Part shown: one piece after another, positions 16,834-25,804 of the stretch
Layout: each line of letters opens with the position of its first letter
Numbering within the stretch: the stretch's first letter is position 1
Source of the DNA: Intrasporangium oryzae NRRL B-24470
Lineage (GTDB): Bacteria; Actinomycetota; Actinomycetes; Actinomycetales; Dermatophilaceae
Direction of reading: 5' to 3'
DNA: 64,000 bases
Assembly (NCBI RefSeq): GCF_000576595.1
Contig: NZ_AWSA01000021.1
Location: 1 to 64,000, forward strand
The notes under the pieces: generated by a model
The model's database searches: none
What the model saw: the letters and a program-made list of their open reading frames with translations, nothing else
Told to the model about the DNA's origin: nothing
Translations under genes and position numbers: made by a program

Positions 16834-17772
16834 TCAGACGCCCGCGAGCCAGTGGAAGAGGCCCGCGATGGCGAGGATGACCGGGACCGATGCGAAGGTG
16901 CTGATGAAGATCGCGTCGCGGGCGAGCGTGACCTCGCGACGGTAGCGGACGGCATACGTGAAGATGTTCTGCGCGGTCGGCAGGGCGGCCGTGACGACGA
17001 CGGCGAAGAGGGCCTGGCCGCGCAGCCCGAGCGCGAGGCCCACCCCGAGCGCGACGGCGGGCATGACGAGGACCTTGAGGGCGACGACCGTCCAGACGTG
17101 GTCGGCCGAGCGACCGGCCGCCGGGCGCGGTCCGCGACGCAGGGAGATGCCGAACGCGATGAGCATCGAGGGGACCGCCATCGCGCCGAGCAGCGCGATC
17201 GGAGCGCTGACGACGGTCGGCAGGTGGAGGTCGAGGACCGCGATGAGCAGCCCCGCGATGGCGCCCACCGTGATCGGGTTGCTCAGCATCCGCCGCAGGC
17301 CGCGCCCGAGCGTCGGTCGCTCGCCCCGCGCATCGCTGTCGAAGAGCGCCATCGCGACGGGCGTGATGATGAGGAGCTGCGCGAGCAGCGTCGGGGCCAC
17401 CCACGCGACGTCGCCAAGGACGTAGAGCGCGATCGGGATCCCGAGGTTCCCCGCGTTGACGTATGCCGCGGACAGCCCGCCGATGAGGCGTGACCCGAGC
17501 GTCCCTCCCGCCCACCGCAGCCGCGCGACGAGCAGGTAGAGCGCGACGACGACCGCGAAGCTGAGGAGCGCGGTCGCGAGGTTGGCCGACACGACCGCCT
17601 GGAGCGGGGTGCGCTGCATGACGGTGAGGAGCAGCGCGGGCGAGGCGACGTGGAAGGCGAGCCGCGACAGGGCGACCTGCGCGCTCTCGTCGAGGATGCG
17701 TAGGTGCGCGAGCAGCCAGCCGACCGCGACGACCACCGCGATCGTCGCAAAACCCTCGAGAACCCCGACCAC
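16834..17772 (-). CDS. AEC-family (auxin efflux carrier-like) transporter
   Basis: The GTG at 17772 gives 312 residues, normal for the family; longer in-frame starts would overlap the divergent LOG gene. About ten hydrophobic helices with an inverted-repeat feel: five, then a cytoplasmic loop rich in Arg, then five. The N-A-G-N-L-G-I-P-I-A-L-Y segment near residue 105 is the conserved first-half crossover, mirrored by P-T-A-Q-N-I-F-T-Y-A in the second half. Family members move malonate, malate or other organic anions; the substrate is unknown. Confidence 0.85.
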   Translation of the reverse strand: MVGVLEGFATIAVVVAVGWLLAHLRILDESAQVALSRLAFHVASPALLLTVMQRTPLQAVVSANLATALLSFAVVVALYLLVARLRWAGGTLGSRLIGGLSAAYVNAGNLGIPIALYVLGDVAWVAPTLLAQLLIITPVAMALFDSDARGERPTLGRGLRRMLSNPITVGAIAGLLIAVLDLHLPTVVSAPIALLGAMAVPSMLIAFGISLRRGPRPAAGRSADHVWTVVALKVLVMPAVALGVGLALGLRGQALFAVVVTAALPTAQNIFTYAVRYRREVTLARDAIFISTFASVPVILAIAGLFHWLAGV

Positions 17773-17857
17773 CCGCAGATCCTCGCAGGGCCGGGCGAGC
17801 GGCATACCGAGGGGTCGGCCGGCGGTCCGAGGGGCAACCACAGGGCAGGATGACGCC

Positions 17858-18973
17858 ATGGAGATCGAGACTCTCGACGCCCTGGACGACCACCTCGACT
17901 CAGGGGAGTCCGTCCAGGGACTGCGCCTGCAGGACCTCGACCTCACCGGCTATGCCGACCGGCTGCGCGAGCGCGGCGACCTCGCCGGACTCGTCGTGCT
18001 CGGCGGAAGGGTGCCACCAGACGTCGCCGAGGTCCTCCTCACCCGCGGCGCCATCGTCTTCCCCGGCATCGCGGACGCGCCCATCGACCCGTGGCGCGGC
18101 CTCTACTTCCCCGAGGACCTCTACGACGGCCTCGAGCAGGGGTATGCCGCGACCCCCGACGCGAGGGCCTACGCGTGGTTCATCGACGCGACCCTGCGGA
18201 CCGACGCCTACTGCACGCTCATCCGCGCGATCCACGACGACTCGGTCACCGACGAGCTCGACGAGCTCGTCGACGGCCGCTCCGTCGTCGGCGTCATGGG
18301 TGGGCACGCACTGCCGCGGGGGTCGGCGGAGTATGCCGCGGCTGCCCGGCTCGGTCACGGCCTCGCCGAGGAGGGCCACCTCGTGGCGACCGGTGGCGGG
18401 CCCGGCGCGATGGAGGCGGCCAACCTCGGGGCGCTCTGCCCCGACATGGCGACGCTGCGCCACGCCCTGGCCACGCTCACCGAGGTGCCGGCGTTCGCTC
18501 CCGACGTCACGGCCTGGGCCTCCCTGGGGCTTCGGGTGCGCCGGACCATCGTCGGGGCGGAGCCGCAGGTGCCGACCGACACCCTCGGCCCGTCGGCCCG
18601 GTCGCTGGGCATCCCGACGTGGTTCTACGGGCACGAGCCGCCCAACGTCTTCTGCGACGTCATCGCGAAGTACTTCTCCAACGCGATCCGCGAGGACGGC
18701 CTCGTGTCGCGGAGCAATGCCGGCATCGTCGTGCTCCACGGCGCGGCCGGGACGGTCCAGGAGATCTTCCAGGCCGTGACGCCGCTCTACTACGCGCCGG
18801 AGGACGTGCCGCTCGCGCCGCTCGTCCTCGTCGGCAGGAGGCACTGGACCGAGACGCTCCCGGTGTGGCCCGCCCTGCAGCAGATCGCCCACGGCCGGCG
18901 CATGGCCGAGTCGGTCCACCTCGTCGACACCTTCGACGAGGTCCTCCCCCTCCTCGCCAGCCCTGCTTCCTGA
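17858..18973 (+). CDS. LOG-family (lysine decarboxylase-like fold) protein
   Basis: 371 residues from the ATG at 17858, preceded by GGGCAGGA. The Rossmann core holds the LOG signature G-G-G-P-G-A-M-E-A-A-N near residue 190 and a degenerate second motif, G-A-A-G-T-V-Q-E-I-F, near 300 in place of P-G-G-x-G-T-x-x-E. LOG proteins hydrolyse nucleoside 5'-monophosphates (cytokinin ribotides or general NMPs) at the N-glycosidic bond. This one is longer than the usual 190-250 residues, with about 130 extra N-terminal residues; such long forms occur in actinobacteria. Activity is uncertain. Confidence 0.8.
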   Translation: MEIETLDALDDHLDSGESVQGLRLQDLDLTGYADRLRERGDLAGLVVLGGRVPPDVAEVLLTRGAIVFPGIADAPIDPWRGLYFPEDLYDGLEQGYAATPDARAYAWFIDATLRTDAYCTLIRAIHDDSVTDELDELVDGRSVVGVMGGHALPRGSAEYAAAARLGHGLAEEGHLVATGGGPGAMEAANLGALCPDMATLRHALATLTEVPAFAPDVTAWASLGLRVRRTIVGAEPQVPTDTLGPSARSLGIPTWFYGHEPPNVFCDVIAKYFSNAIREDGLVSRSNAGIVVLHGAAGTVQEIFQAVTPLYYAPEDVPLAPLVLVGRRHWTETLPVWPALQQIAHGRRMAESVHLVDTFDEVLPLLASPAS

Positions 18974-18991
18974 CCGAACGAGTCGTTCGGT
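18973..18991 (+). terminator. Perfect palindrome at the LOG stop codon
   Basis: ACCGAACGA and TCGTTCGGT are exact complements around a single G. The hairpin begins at the last base of the TGA stop. The 1-nt spacer means the real loop opens some pairs. Probable terminator facing convergent prpE. Confidence 0.5.
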
Positions 18992-19018
18992 GTGAGGGTC
19001 GGGCCGCTCAGGAGCCGC

Positions 19019-20929
19019 TCAGGAGCCGCGCAGGACGGGGCCGAGCGCGTCGAGGACCGAGGCGTCCTCGATCGTCGCGGGCACAGCGGGCGATCCGCCG
19101 TCGGCCATCTCGCGCATGGTCTTGCGCAGGATCTTGCCCGAGCGGGTCTTGGGCAGTCCGGCGACGATGTCGACCTGGTGCAGCGCGGCGACCGCACCGA
19201 CCTCCGCCCGCACCCGGGCCACGAGCTCAGTGCGGATCCGCTCCCCCTCGGCGTCGCCGTCGATGCCCGACTTGAGCACAACGAGGGCCCGGGGCACCTG
19301 GCCCTTGAGCTCGTCGCGGACACCGATGACGGCACACTCGGCGACGGCCTCGTGCCCCGCGAGCGCCGCCTCGATCGACCCGGTCGACAGGCGGTGGCCG
19401 GCCACGTTGAGCACGTCGTCGGTGCGGCCCATGACGAACAGGTAGCCGTCCTCGTCGATGTACCCGCCGTCGCCCGTGAGGTAGTAGCCCGGGTAGGCCG
19501 AGAGGTAGGAGCTGACGTAGCGCTCGTCGTCGTGCCACAGGGTCGGCAGGGTGCCGGGCGGCATCGGGAGCTTGATGCAGATGGCGCCCTCGACGCCGGC
19601 CGGGACCGGCTCGCCCGAGCCGTCGAGGACGCGGACGTCGTAGCCCGGGACAGCCACGCTCGGCGAGCCGGCCTTGATCGGCAGCAGCTCCAGCCCCTTG
19701 GGGTTGGCCGCGATCGGCCAGCCGGTCTCGGTCTGCCACCAGTTGTCGATGACGGGGACCCCGAGCGCGCGAGAGGCCCACTCGTAGGTGTCGGGGTCGA
19801 GGCGCTCGCCGGCGAGGTAGAGCGCCCGGAAGCCCGACAGGTCGTAGTCGGCCACCTTCGAGGCGGTCGAGTCCTCCTTCTTGATGGCACGGAACGCGGT
19901 CGGCGCGGTGAAGAGGGCGACCGCGTCGTACTCGGAGATGACACGCCAGAAGGCTCCCGCGTCGGGCGTGCCGATCGGCTTGCCTTCGTAGAGGACGGTC
20001 GTCGCGCCGGTCAGCAGCGGCGCGTAGACGATGTACGAGTGCCCGACGACCCACCCGACGTCGCTCGCGGTGAACATCGTCTCGCCGGGACGGACGTCGT
20101 AGATGTTCTCCATCGACCAGCGCAGCGCCACGGCATAGCCGCCGCTGTCGCGGTAGATCCCCTTCGGCTTCCCCGTCGTCCCCGAGGTGTAGAGGATGTA
20201 GAGCGGGTCCGTCGCCGCCACGGTGACCGGGTCGGCTCCCGCGAGGGCGGCCTCGCCGGACTCGAAGTCGCGCCAGTCGATGTCGCGCTCCCCCAGCTCG
20301 GCCCGCTGCTGCCCGCGCTGGAGGACCACGCACCGCTCGGGCTTGTGGTCGGAGCGGCGGATCGCCTCGTCGAGGAACGGCTTGTAGGGCACGATCCGCG
20401 ACGGCTCGACGCCGCACGAGGCCGAGAGGACGACCTTCGGGGCCGCGTCGTCGATGCGCGCCGCGAGCTCCTGGGGCGCGAAGCCACCGAAGACGACCGA
20501 GTGGATGGCCCCGATGCGCGCGCAGGCGAGCATCGCGATGACGGCCTCGGGGACCATCGGCATGTAGATGACGACGCGGTCGCCCTTCTCGACGCCGAGC
20601 CCGCGCAGACCGCCGGCCACGGCGCGCACGCGAGCCAGCAGAGCGGCATACGTGATGGTCGCCTTCGTCCCCGTGACCGGTGAGTCGTAGTGGATCGCCG
20701 GCTGGTCGCCCCGGCCGGCGGCGACGTGCCGGTCGACGGCGTTGACGCAGACGTTGAGCTCGCCGTCGGGATACCACCGGTAGAAGGGCGGGTCGGTGTC
20801 GTCGAGGACGCGCGTCGGCGGCGTCACCCAGTCGATCGCGGAGGCCGCCGCTCCCCAGAAGGCCTCCGGGTCGCTCAGGCTCGCGTCGTACGCCGTCCGG
20901 TATGCCGCTGGGCTGCCTGCGTCGCTCAT
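19019..20929 (-). CDS. prpE: Propionyl-CoA/acetyl-CoA synthetase
   Basis: The ATG at 20929 gives 636 residues. Conserved Acs/PrpE motifs: the N-terminal Y-R-W-Y-P-D-G-E-L-N-V-C-V-N-A, the adenylate loop Y-T-S-G-T-T-G-K-P-K-G near 255, W-W-Q-T-E-T-G near 405, and the C-terminal K-T-R-S-G-K-I-L-R-K whose last-motif Lys is catalytic and a known acetylation site in the family. It activates propionate or acetate to the CoA ester through an acyl-AMP. The N-terminal pattern favours PrpE over Acs. It lies 4 nt after an MFS transporter, probably co-transcribed to couple uptake and activation. Confidence 0.85.
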   Translation of the reverse strand: MSDAGSPAAYRTAYDASLSDPEAFWGAAASAIDWVTPPTRVLDDTDPPFYRWYPDGELNVCVNAVDRHVAAGRGDQPAIHYDSPVTGTKATITYAALLARVRAVAGGLRGLGVEKGDRVVIYMPMVPEAVIAMLACARIGAIHSVVFGGFAPQELAARIDDAAPKVVLSASCGVEPSRIVPYKPFLDEAIRRSDHKPERCVVLQRGQQRAELGERDIDWRDFESGEAALAGADPVTVAATDPLYILYTSGTTGKPKGIYRDSGGYAVALRWSMENIYDVRPGETMFTASDVGWVVGHSYIVYAPLLTGATTVLYEGKPIGTPDAGAFWRVISEYDAVALFTAPTAFRAIKKEDSTASKVADYDLSGFRALYLAGERLDPDTYEWASRALGVPVIDNWWQTETGWPIAANPKGLELLPIKAGSPSVAVPGYDVRVLDGSGEPVPAGVEGAICIKLPMPPGTLPTLWHDDERYVSSYLSAYPGYYLTGDGGYIDEDGYLFVMGRTDDVLNVAGHRLSTGSIEAALAGHEAVAECAVIGVRDELKGQVPRALVVLKSGIDGDAEGERIRTELVARVRAEVGAVAALHQVDIVAGLPKTRSGKILRKTMREMADGGSPAVPATIEDASVLDALGPVLRGS

Positions 20930-20933
20930 GCGC

Positions 20934-22304
20934 TCACTCTGCCGCCGCGGCCCCTGTCGCACCAGAGGTCGTCGACGCAAGTGACGGAGGCGACACGCGC
21001 TGCGCGGTGATCGCCACGCACATGACCGCGGCGACGAGGCAGAGGGCGCCGGCGGCATACCAGGCGAGGTCGTAGGTGCCGAGCTCGTCGCGGACGAGGC
21101 CCGCACCCACGGCAGCGATGGCCGCGCCCACCTGGTGGGAGGCGAAGACCCAGCCGAAGACGATCGGCGCACGGTCGCCGAAGGCGCTGCGGCAGAGGGC
21201 CATGGTCGGCGGCACCGTCGCGAACCAGTCGAGCCCGTAGAAGAGGATGAAGGCGAGCATGTTGACGTGCATCTCGTCGCTGAAGAGCGAAGGGAGCAGG
21301 AAGAGCGAGGCGCCGCGCAGTGTGTAGTAGGCCGCGAGGAGCAGCCGAGCGTCGACCCGGTCGGTGAGCCAGCCGGAGAAGATCGTGCCGACGATGTCGA
21401 AGACCCCGACGAGGGCGAGCAGGCTCGCCGCGGTCGTCTGGGCCATGCCGTGGTCGTGGGCCGCCGGGATGAAGTGGGTGCCGACGAGACCGTTCGTCGA
21501 CATGCCGCAGACCGCGAAGCTCCCGGCCAGGAGCCAGAAGACCCTCGTGCGCGACGCGTCCCGCAGGGCCCCGAGCGCGAGCCGCGCCGGGTGGACGACG
21601 GGCCGAACCGGACGGGCGACGGGCGTCCCCTCGGGCGCGCCGTAGGCCGTGAGGCCGAGGTCGCTCGGGTGGTCGTGGAGGCGCCACAGGACGAGCGGGA
21701 CCACGAGCAGTGCCGCGGAGGCGGTCACGACGGCCGCCGCGCGCCAGCCGTGGTTCTGCGCCAGCCAGGCGAGCACGGGCAGGAAGATCAGCTGCCCGGT
21801 CGCGCCGGCGGCGGTGAGGACCCCCGTCACGAGGCCGCGGCGCGCGACGAACCATCGGCCCGTCACCGTGGCGACGAGCGACATGGCCATCGACCCGGTC
21901 CCGAGCCCGACGAGGATGCCCCAGCAGAGGATCAGCTGCCACGAGCTCGACATCCAGATCGGCAGGATCGAACCGGTCGCGACGAGGACGAGGGCGCCGG
22001 CGACGACGCGGCGGACGCCAAAGTGCTCCATGAGGGCAGCCGAGAACGGGGCCGTGAGCCCGAAGAGGAGCAGGTTCACCGAGACCGCGGTCCCGATGAG
22101 CCCGAGCGGCCAGCCGAACTCCTCCTGGAGCGGGAGGATGAGCACGCCGGGGGTCGCGCGGAAGCCGGCGGCGCCGATGGCCGTCAGGAAGGTCGTCGCG
22201 GCGACCCACCACGCCGGGTGGATCCTGGGCGCGGTGCGTGCGCCGCGGCGTGCGCGGAGTCGGTCGGTCGGGCGGCCGGTCGGGCGGCGGTCGGTCGTGG
22301 TCAC
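20934..22304 (-). CDS. Major facilitator superfamily transporter (monocarboxylate/oxalate-formate type)
   Basis: The GTG at 22304 gives 456 residues with about twelve hydrophobic helices split by a central cytoplasmic loop. The motif between helices 2 and 3 (A-L-M-E-H-F-G-V-R-R-V) is the MFS D-R/K-x-G-R-R variant of the monocarboxylate/OFA branch. A short-chain carboxylate substrate is inferred from the family and from prpE, whose start is 4 nt past this stop. Divergent from the GlxA-type regulator, which may control it. Confidence 0.8.
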   Translation of the reverse strand: MTTTDRRPTGRPTDRLRARRGARTAPRIHPAWWVAATTFLTAIGAAGFRATPGVLILPLQEEFGWPLGLIGTAVSVNLLLFGLTAPFSAALMEHFGVRRVVAGALVLVATGSILPIWMSSSWQLILCWGILVGLGTGSMAMSLVATVTGRWFVARRGLVTGVLTAAGATGQLIFLPVLAWLAQNHGWRAAAVVTASAALLVVPLVLWRLHDHPSDLGLTAYGAPEGTPVARPVRPVVHPARLALGALRDASRTRVFWLLAGSFAVCGMSTNGLVGTHFIPAAHDHGMAQTTAASLLALVGVFDIVGTIFSGWLTDRVDARLLLAAYYTLRGASLFLLPSLFSDEMHVNMLAFILFYGLDWFATVPPTMALCRSAFGDRAPIVFGWVFASHQVGAAIAAVGAGLVRDELGTYDLAWYAAGALCLVAAVMCVAITAQRVSPPSLASTTSGATGAAAAE

Positions 22305-22340
22305 GGGGTCAACTCTGGACGACGGGCACCGTGACGGCGA

Positions 22341-22356
22341 GTGGCCGGATGGCCAC
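22341..22356. promoter_or_regulatory. Inverted repeat in the MFS/AraC divergent promoter
   Basis: GTGGCC-GGAT-GGCCAC is a 6-4-6 repeat 20 bp before the regulator start codon and 37 bp from the MFS start. It could be an operator for the adjacent regulator. Confidence 0.4.
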
Positions 22357-22375
22357 GTTGTGCAATGATCTGGCC

Positions 22376-23380
22376 ATGACGCCCCCAACGCGCCCACACC
22401 GGGTCGCCGTGCTCGCCCTGCGCCGCGTCGTCGCCTTCGAGCTCGGCCTGCCCCATCGGTTCCTCGCCGCGAGCGCCCTCGACCCGGGCTGGCCGGGGCC
22501 GCCGACGGGCGCGCCGAAGCCCTACGAGGTCTCGATGTGCACGGTCGACGACGGTCCGGTCCTCACGTCCGCGGGTTTCGCCGCGCTGCCCACGCACCCC
22601 AACACCGTCGTCGCCGAGGCCGACACGATCATCGTCCCCGGCATCTCGAGCGGGCCGGTCGTGACGCGTGGCGAGCTGCCCGCGGGGCTCGTCGAGCTGG
22701 CCGCGACGGCGCGACCCGAGGCGCGGTGGCTCTCGATCTGCACCGGCGCGTTCGTCCTCGCGGCCCTGGGGATGCTCGACGGCCGCGAGGCGACGACGCA
22801 CTGGATGCACTCCGACCGCCTCGCCGAGCTGTTCCCCGCAGTCCGGGTCACTCCGGATGTCCTCTACGTCGACCACGGCGACGTGCTCACGTCGGCGGGC
22901 AACGCCGCGGGCATCGACCTGCTCCTCCACCTCCTCCGGTCCGACCTCGGCACCGAGGTCGCCAACCGGGTCGCCCGCGGCGCCGTCGTCGCTCCCTGGC
23001 GGGCGGGTGGGCAGGCCCAGTTCATCGAGCGACCCGTCCCCGAGGAGCTCGAGGCGGGCACGGGCCCGGCCCGGGCATGGGCGCTCGCCCACCTCGCCGA
23101 GCCGATCGGGTTGGCGGACATGGCTCGTCAGGCCGGGATGAGCGTGCGGACCTTCACGCGGCGGTTCCGCGAGGAGACGGGCGAGACCGCAGGTGCCTGG
23201 CTGATCCGGGCTCGGGTCGACCGCGCCCGGCACCTGCTCGAGTCGACCGACCTGCCCGTCGAGCGGGTGGCCCACGATGCCGGGTTCGGCACGACGGCCT
23301 CCCTCCGCCAGCACCTGGGTGCGGCGGTCGGCTTGTCACCCCTCGCCTACCGCCGCACCTACCGGGCCGAGTCCGCCTGA
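22376..23380 (+). CDS. GlxA-family AraC-type regulator with DJ-1/PfpI domain
   Basis: 334 residues. The N-terminal two thirds is a class I amidotransferase/DJ-1-like domain with the nucleophile-elbow sequence S-I-C-T-G-A-F-V near residue 122; the C-terminal AraC domain carries two HTHs (L-A-D-M-A-R-Q-A-G-M-S-V-R-T-F-T-R-R-F and V-E-R-V-A-H-D-A-G-F-G-T-T-A-S-L-R-Q-H). Members bind a small ligand through the DJ-1-like domain. It is divergent from the MFS-prpE pair, and a local inverted repeat supports regulation of it; that link is inferred. Confidence 0.88.
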   Translation: MTPPTRPHRVAVLALRRVVAFELGLPHRFLAASALDPGWPGPPTGAPKPYEVSMCTVDDGPVLTSAGFAALPTHPNTVVAEADTIIVPGISSGPVVTRGELPAGLVELAATARPEARWLSICTGAFVLAALGMLDGREATTHWMHSDRLAELFPAVRVTPDVLYVDHGDVLTSAGNAAGIDLLLHLLRSDLGTEVANRVARGAVVAPWRAGGQAQFIERPVPEELEAGTGPARAWALAHLAEPIGLADMARQAGMSVRTFTRRFREETGETAGAWLIRARVDRARHLLESTDLPVERVAHDAGFGTTASLRQHLGAAVGLSPLAYRRTYRAESA

Positions 23381-23401
23381 GTCGGGCCCGTGGCCGTTCC
23401 G

Positions 23402-23478
23402 GATGACGACCGCCATCGCCTGCGCTGAGGCCGGCCGAGCGGGGGCGCTCGGACGACGTGCGGTTCGTGGTCGTCATC
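23402..23478. terminator. Nested hairpin between convergent genes
   Basis: GATGACGACC (23402-23411) is complementary to 23469-23478. Inside lies a second stem, CCGAGC (23435-23440) with GCTCGG (23447-23452). The 119-bp gap separates the AraC gene and the patatin gene, so this is a probable two-way terminator. Confidence 0.5.
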
Positions 23479-23499
23479 TCGAACAGCGCACTTCGGCGC

Positions 23500-24393
23500 T
23501 CATCGCGCGGTCGCACGACGAACCGGCGCGTCGTCGACCGCCAGGTGGGAGTGCAGGGACAGGAACCGTTCCGGTGCGGGTCGGTCGTCCCCTCCCGAGG
23601 CCAGCCACTCCGCAGTCGCCCGGTGGGCCCGGTCGATCAGCTCGCCGCCGTGCCGGAAGTCGGCCGGTGAGATGCGGAGCGGGCACAGGGCCGGAAGCAC
23701 GTGCAGGACGGCGGGCGCCCGGTAGCGGCTGACGGCCTGGACGAGTCGCTGCTGGATCAGCAGCGTCAGCGCCTGCGCGGCCGAGCCGAGCGCCGACCGC
23801 GGCGGCGCCGGCAGAGCGCATGCGAAGCCGGTGGGGAGCAGGTAGATGTCGTCGACCTCCTCCCCCGTCTCGCGCACGAGGTCGGCGTGGTCTGCCAGCC
23901 CTCCGTCGACGAGCACGCGCCCGTCGTGGGAGACGGGAGGCAGGATGCCGGGGATGGCGGCACTGGCAAGCACCGCGCCAACGGGGTCTCCGTGAGAGAG
24001 GACCACCGATCGTCCGCTGGTCAGATCGGTCGTGACCACACTCAACGGGATGGCTGCGGTGTCAAGGTCATCGAAGGTGAGCTGGGACTCGACGAGGTGC
24101 CGCAACCGGTCCGCTGAGAAGAGCGAGGGGCGGCCCCCGCTGAGTGCAAGGACCGCCCTTCGAGGCTCGATCGGGAAGACGTCCCGACGGTGCATCGAGG
24201 TCCAGATCCGGGCCAGGTCATCGAGACTGTCCTGGCTCAGGCCCCGACCGGCGACGTATGCCGCGTTGACCGCCCCCACGGACGTGCCGACCAGCAGGTC
24301 GGGTCGGATCCCCCGGTCGTGCAGGGCCTGGAGCATCCCGACCTGGACGGCGCCGAGGCTGCCGCCACCGGAGAGGACGAACGCGGAGGTCAT
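23500..24393 (-). CDS. Patatin-like phospholipase
   Basis: The ATG at 24393 gives 297 residues. The catalytic dyad is intact: the oxyanion loop S-G-G-G-S-L-G-A near residue 8-15, the nucleophile Ser38 in G-T-S-V-G and the Asp in V-D-G-G-L near 168. Bacterial patatins hydrolyse acyl esters of membrane lipids. The start overlaps the stop of the DoxX-like gene (ATGA), so both are one unit. No signal peptide or transmembrane helix, so it is likely cytoplasmic or peripheral. Confidence 0.88.
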   Translation of the reverse strand: MTSAFVLSGGGSLGAVQVGMLQALHDRGIRPDLLVGTSVGAVNAAYVAGRGLSQDSLDDLARIWTSMHRRDVFPIEPRRAVLALSGGRPSLFSADRLRHLVESQLTFDDLDTAAIPLSVVTTDLTSGRSVVLSHGDPVGAVLASAAIPGILPPVSHDGRVLVDGGLADHADLVRETGEEVDDIYLLPTGFACALPAPPRSALGSAAQALTLLIQQRLVQAVSRYRAPAVLHVLPALCPLRISPADFRHGGELIDRAHRATAEWLASGGDDRPAPERFLSLHSHLAVDDAPVRRATAR

Positions 24394-24857
24394 GGACGTG
24401 GACGCGCCCAGGGCAGCGGGTGGGCGTCGAAGAGAATCGCGAGTCGACTGAGGGCAACGGCCGCGAGGAGCAGGCCGAAGTCGCGTAGGGCGATGTCGTA
24501 GTACCCGGGAATGAGCAGCAGGTTGACGATGATGCCGGCGAGCCACGCGCCGACAACGAGCGACCCGATGCGGGGCCGGAGGGCGACGAGGATCCCGGCG
24601 ATGATCTCGATCACGCCGACGACGTACATCGTCTGGTGGACGCTCAACGGCGAGAGGTTGGCGATGGCCGGGGCGAGGTAGCGGTCCCAGTCCACGAGCA
24701 GGTGCGTGAACTTGTCGGCTCCGAAGACGATCGGGGCGACCGTGAAGGCCGTGCGGAGGATGAGGAACGCCTGGTAGGCCGGATCGCCAGTGCGCGACTC
24801 AGGAGCCTCCGAGCGGGGCGAGCCGGACTGGGTGGTGAGGGGGTGGGGACGGGACAT
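24390..24857 (-). CDS. DoxX-like small integral membrane protein
   Basis: 155 residues with four predicted helices after a 25-residue polar N-terminus. The pattern A-F-L-I-L-R-T-A-F-T-V-A-P-I-V-F-G-A-D-K-F in helix 1 and V-G-V-I-E-I-I-A-G-I in helix 2 is that of the DoxX/SURF4-like group. No enzymatic residue can be assigned. It is translationally coupled to the patatin gene, hinting at a shared membrane-lipid or redox-stress role, which is inference. Confidence 0.75.
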   Translation of the reverse strand: MSRPHPLTTQSGSPRSEAPESRTGDPAYQAFLILRTAFTVAPIVFGADKFTHLLVDWDRYLAPAIANLSPLSVHQTMYVVGVIEIIAGILVALRPRIGSLVVGAWLAGIIVNLLLIPGYYDIALRDFGLLLAAVALSRLAILFDAHPLPWARPRP

Positions 24858-24936
24858 GGCTTCTCCTGGTGATCGAGTGGTGGTGTGAATGCCGGTCGGT
24901 GGGCCGAGCGGTCTGAGTGGGTTGGACGGAGCATGC

Positions 24937-25635
24937 TCAGTGGAACGCGGACCGGAAGCGGCCGATGATCCCGTCGCTGAGCATGTCGGCCATCGCGAGG
25001 ATGTGTGCGTGCACGGCCTCGTACTGAAGGACGCTCGAGGCGTATTGGCCGTGGAGCTCGGCCGCCGCCTCGGCGAGGGTCTGGTCGAGATGGGTCTTCA
25101 TGTCCATCCGCATGACGTCGTCAGGCCAGAACCGGGGGTTCGCGGCGGCCAGGAAGTCGGCGATGTCGTTCGCGTTGGCGTACCAGCGGGCGCTGGCCCG
25201 GTCGAAGGCCGACGTGTCGCCGTCCTTGGCCGCCTGCAGGATCTCCACGGCGATCGTGATGTGGTCGTGCAGCAGGCCGGTCAGGCGGTCGCCCGCTGAG
25301 TCCCCGAAGAACGGCTTGATCGCGTCGCCGATGTCCACCTGGTTGGACAGCAGCCGTTCGGCGGTCGCCGGGAAGCCCGGCGAGCCGTCGGCGAACGTCA
25401 CGATGGCGAGCCTCGTCCACGTGACGTGGTCCTCCCAGAGCTTGCGCATCTGGTCGTGGAACGCGTCCTGGGAGGGGGTCCGTGCCGTCGCGTTCTGCCC
25501 AGTTGGGGTGCTCCGCAGGGTCGTGGCGGCGCCCGCCCGCGGAAGGGCCCAGGCGAGCGACCCTGCCACGAGGGCGACGAGGACGAGGGTCATCAGCAGC
25601 ACTCGATGCGTACGTGGTTGGCGGACGGTTTCCAT
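24937..25635 (-). CDS. Secreted helical protein of unknown function
   Basis: 232 residues. A signal peptide (residues 12-36: L-L-M-T-L-V-L-V-A-L-V-A-G-S-L-A-W-A-L) precedes a mature domain that is almost all helix. Conserved-looking runs are L-W-E-D-H-V-T-W-T-R, L-L-S-N-Q-V-D-I-G-D-A-I-K-P-F-F-G and L-L-H-D-H-I-T-I-A-V-E-I-L. I recall related proteins in bacilli and actinobacteria that databases often label glycosyltransferase without support. His, Asp and Glu residues could bind a metal. Divergent from the sigma operon. Confidence 0.7.
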   Translation of the reverse strand: METVRQPRTHRVLLMTLVLVALVAGSLAWALPRAGAATTLRSTPTGQNATARTPSQDAFHDQMRKLWEDHVTWTRLAIVTFADGSPGFPATAERLLSNQVDIGDAIKPFFGDSAGDRLTGLLHDHITIAVEILQAAKDGDTSAFDRASARWYANANDIADFLAAANPRFWPDDVMRMDMKTHLDQTLAEAAAELHGQYASSVLQYEAVHAHILAMADMLSDGIIGRFRSAFH

Positions 25636-25804
25636 CGGCGGTCCTTCCAGCTCGGGGTGACGGCGTCGACCTCGCTCCGTGGGGCCGTGGGGCCGACAGG
25701 CAGGTTCGTGTCGCGAGCGGCGCCTCTCTTACCGCCGCCCCCGCCGACTGCCCCACGCACACCCCCGCAGGTAAGACGCAGGCCGGTCGCGACACCAACG
25801 AGAC
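25636..25804. promoter_or_regulatory. Divergent promoter region, secreted protein / sigma operon
   Basis: This 169-bp gap must hold promoters for both the secreted-protein gene and the sigma operon. No convincing -35/-10 pair or operator was recognised by eye. Confidence 0.3.

Noticed and set aside
19003-19024. Short direct repeat of GCCGCTCAGGA near the prpE stop
   Set aside because: Only two adjacent copies at the gene end; most likely local slippage without function.
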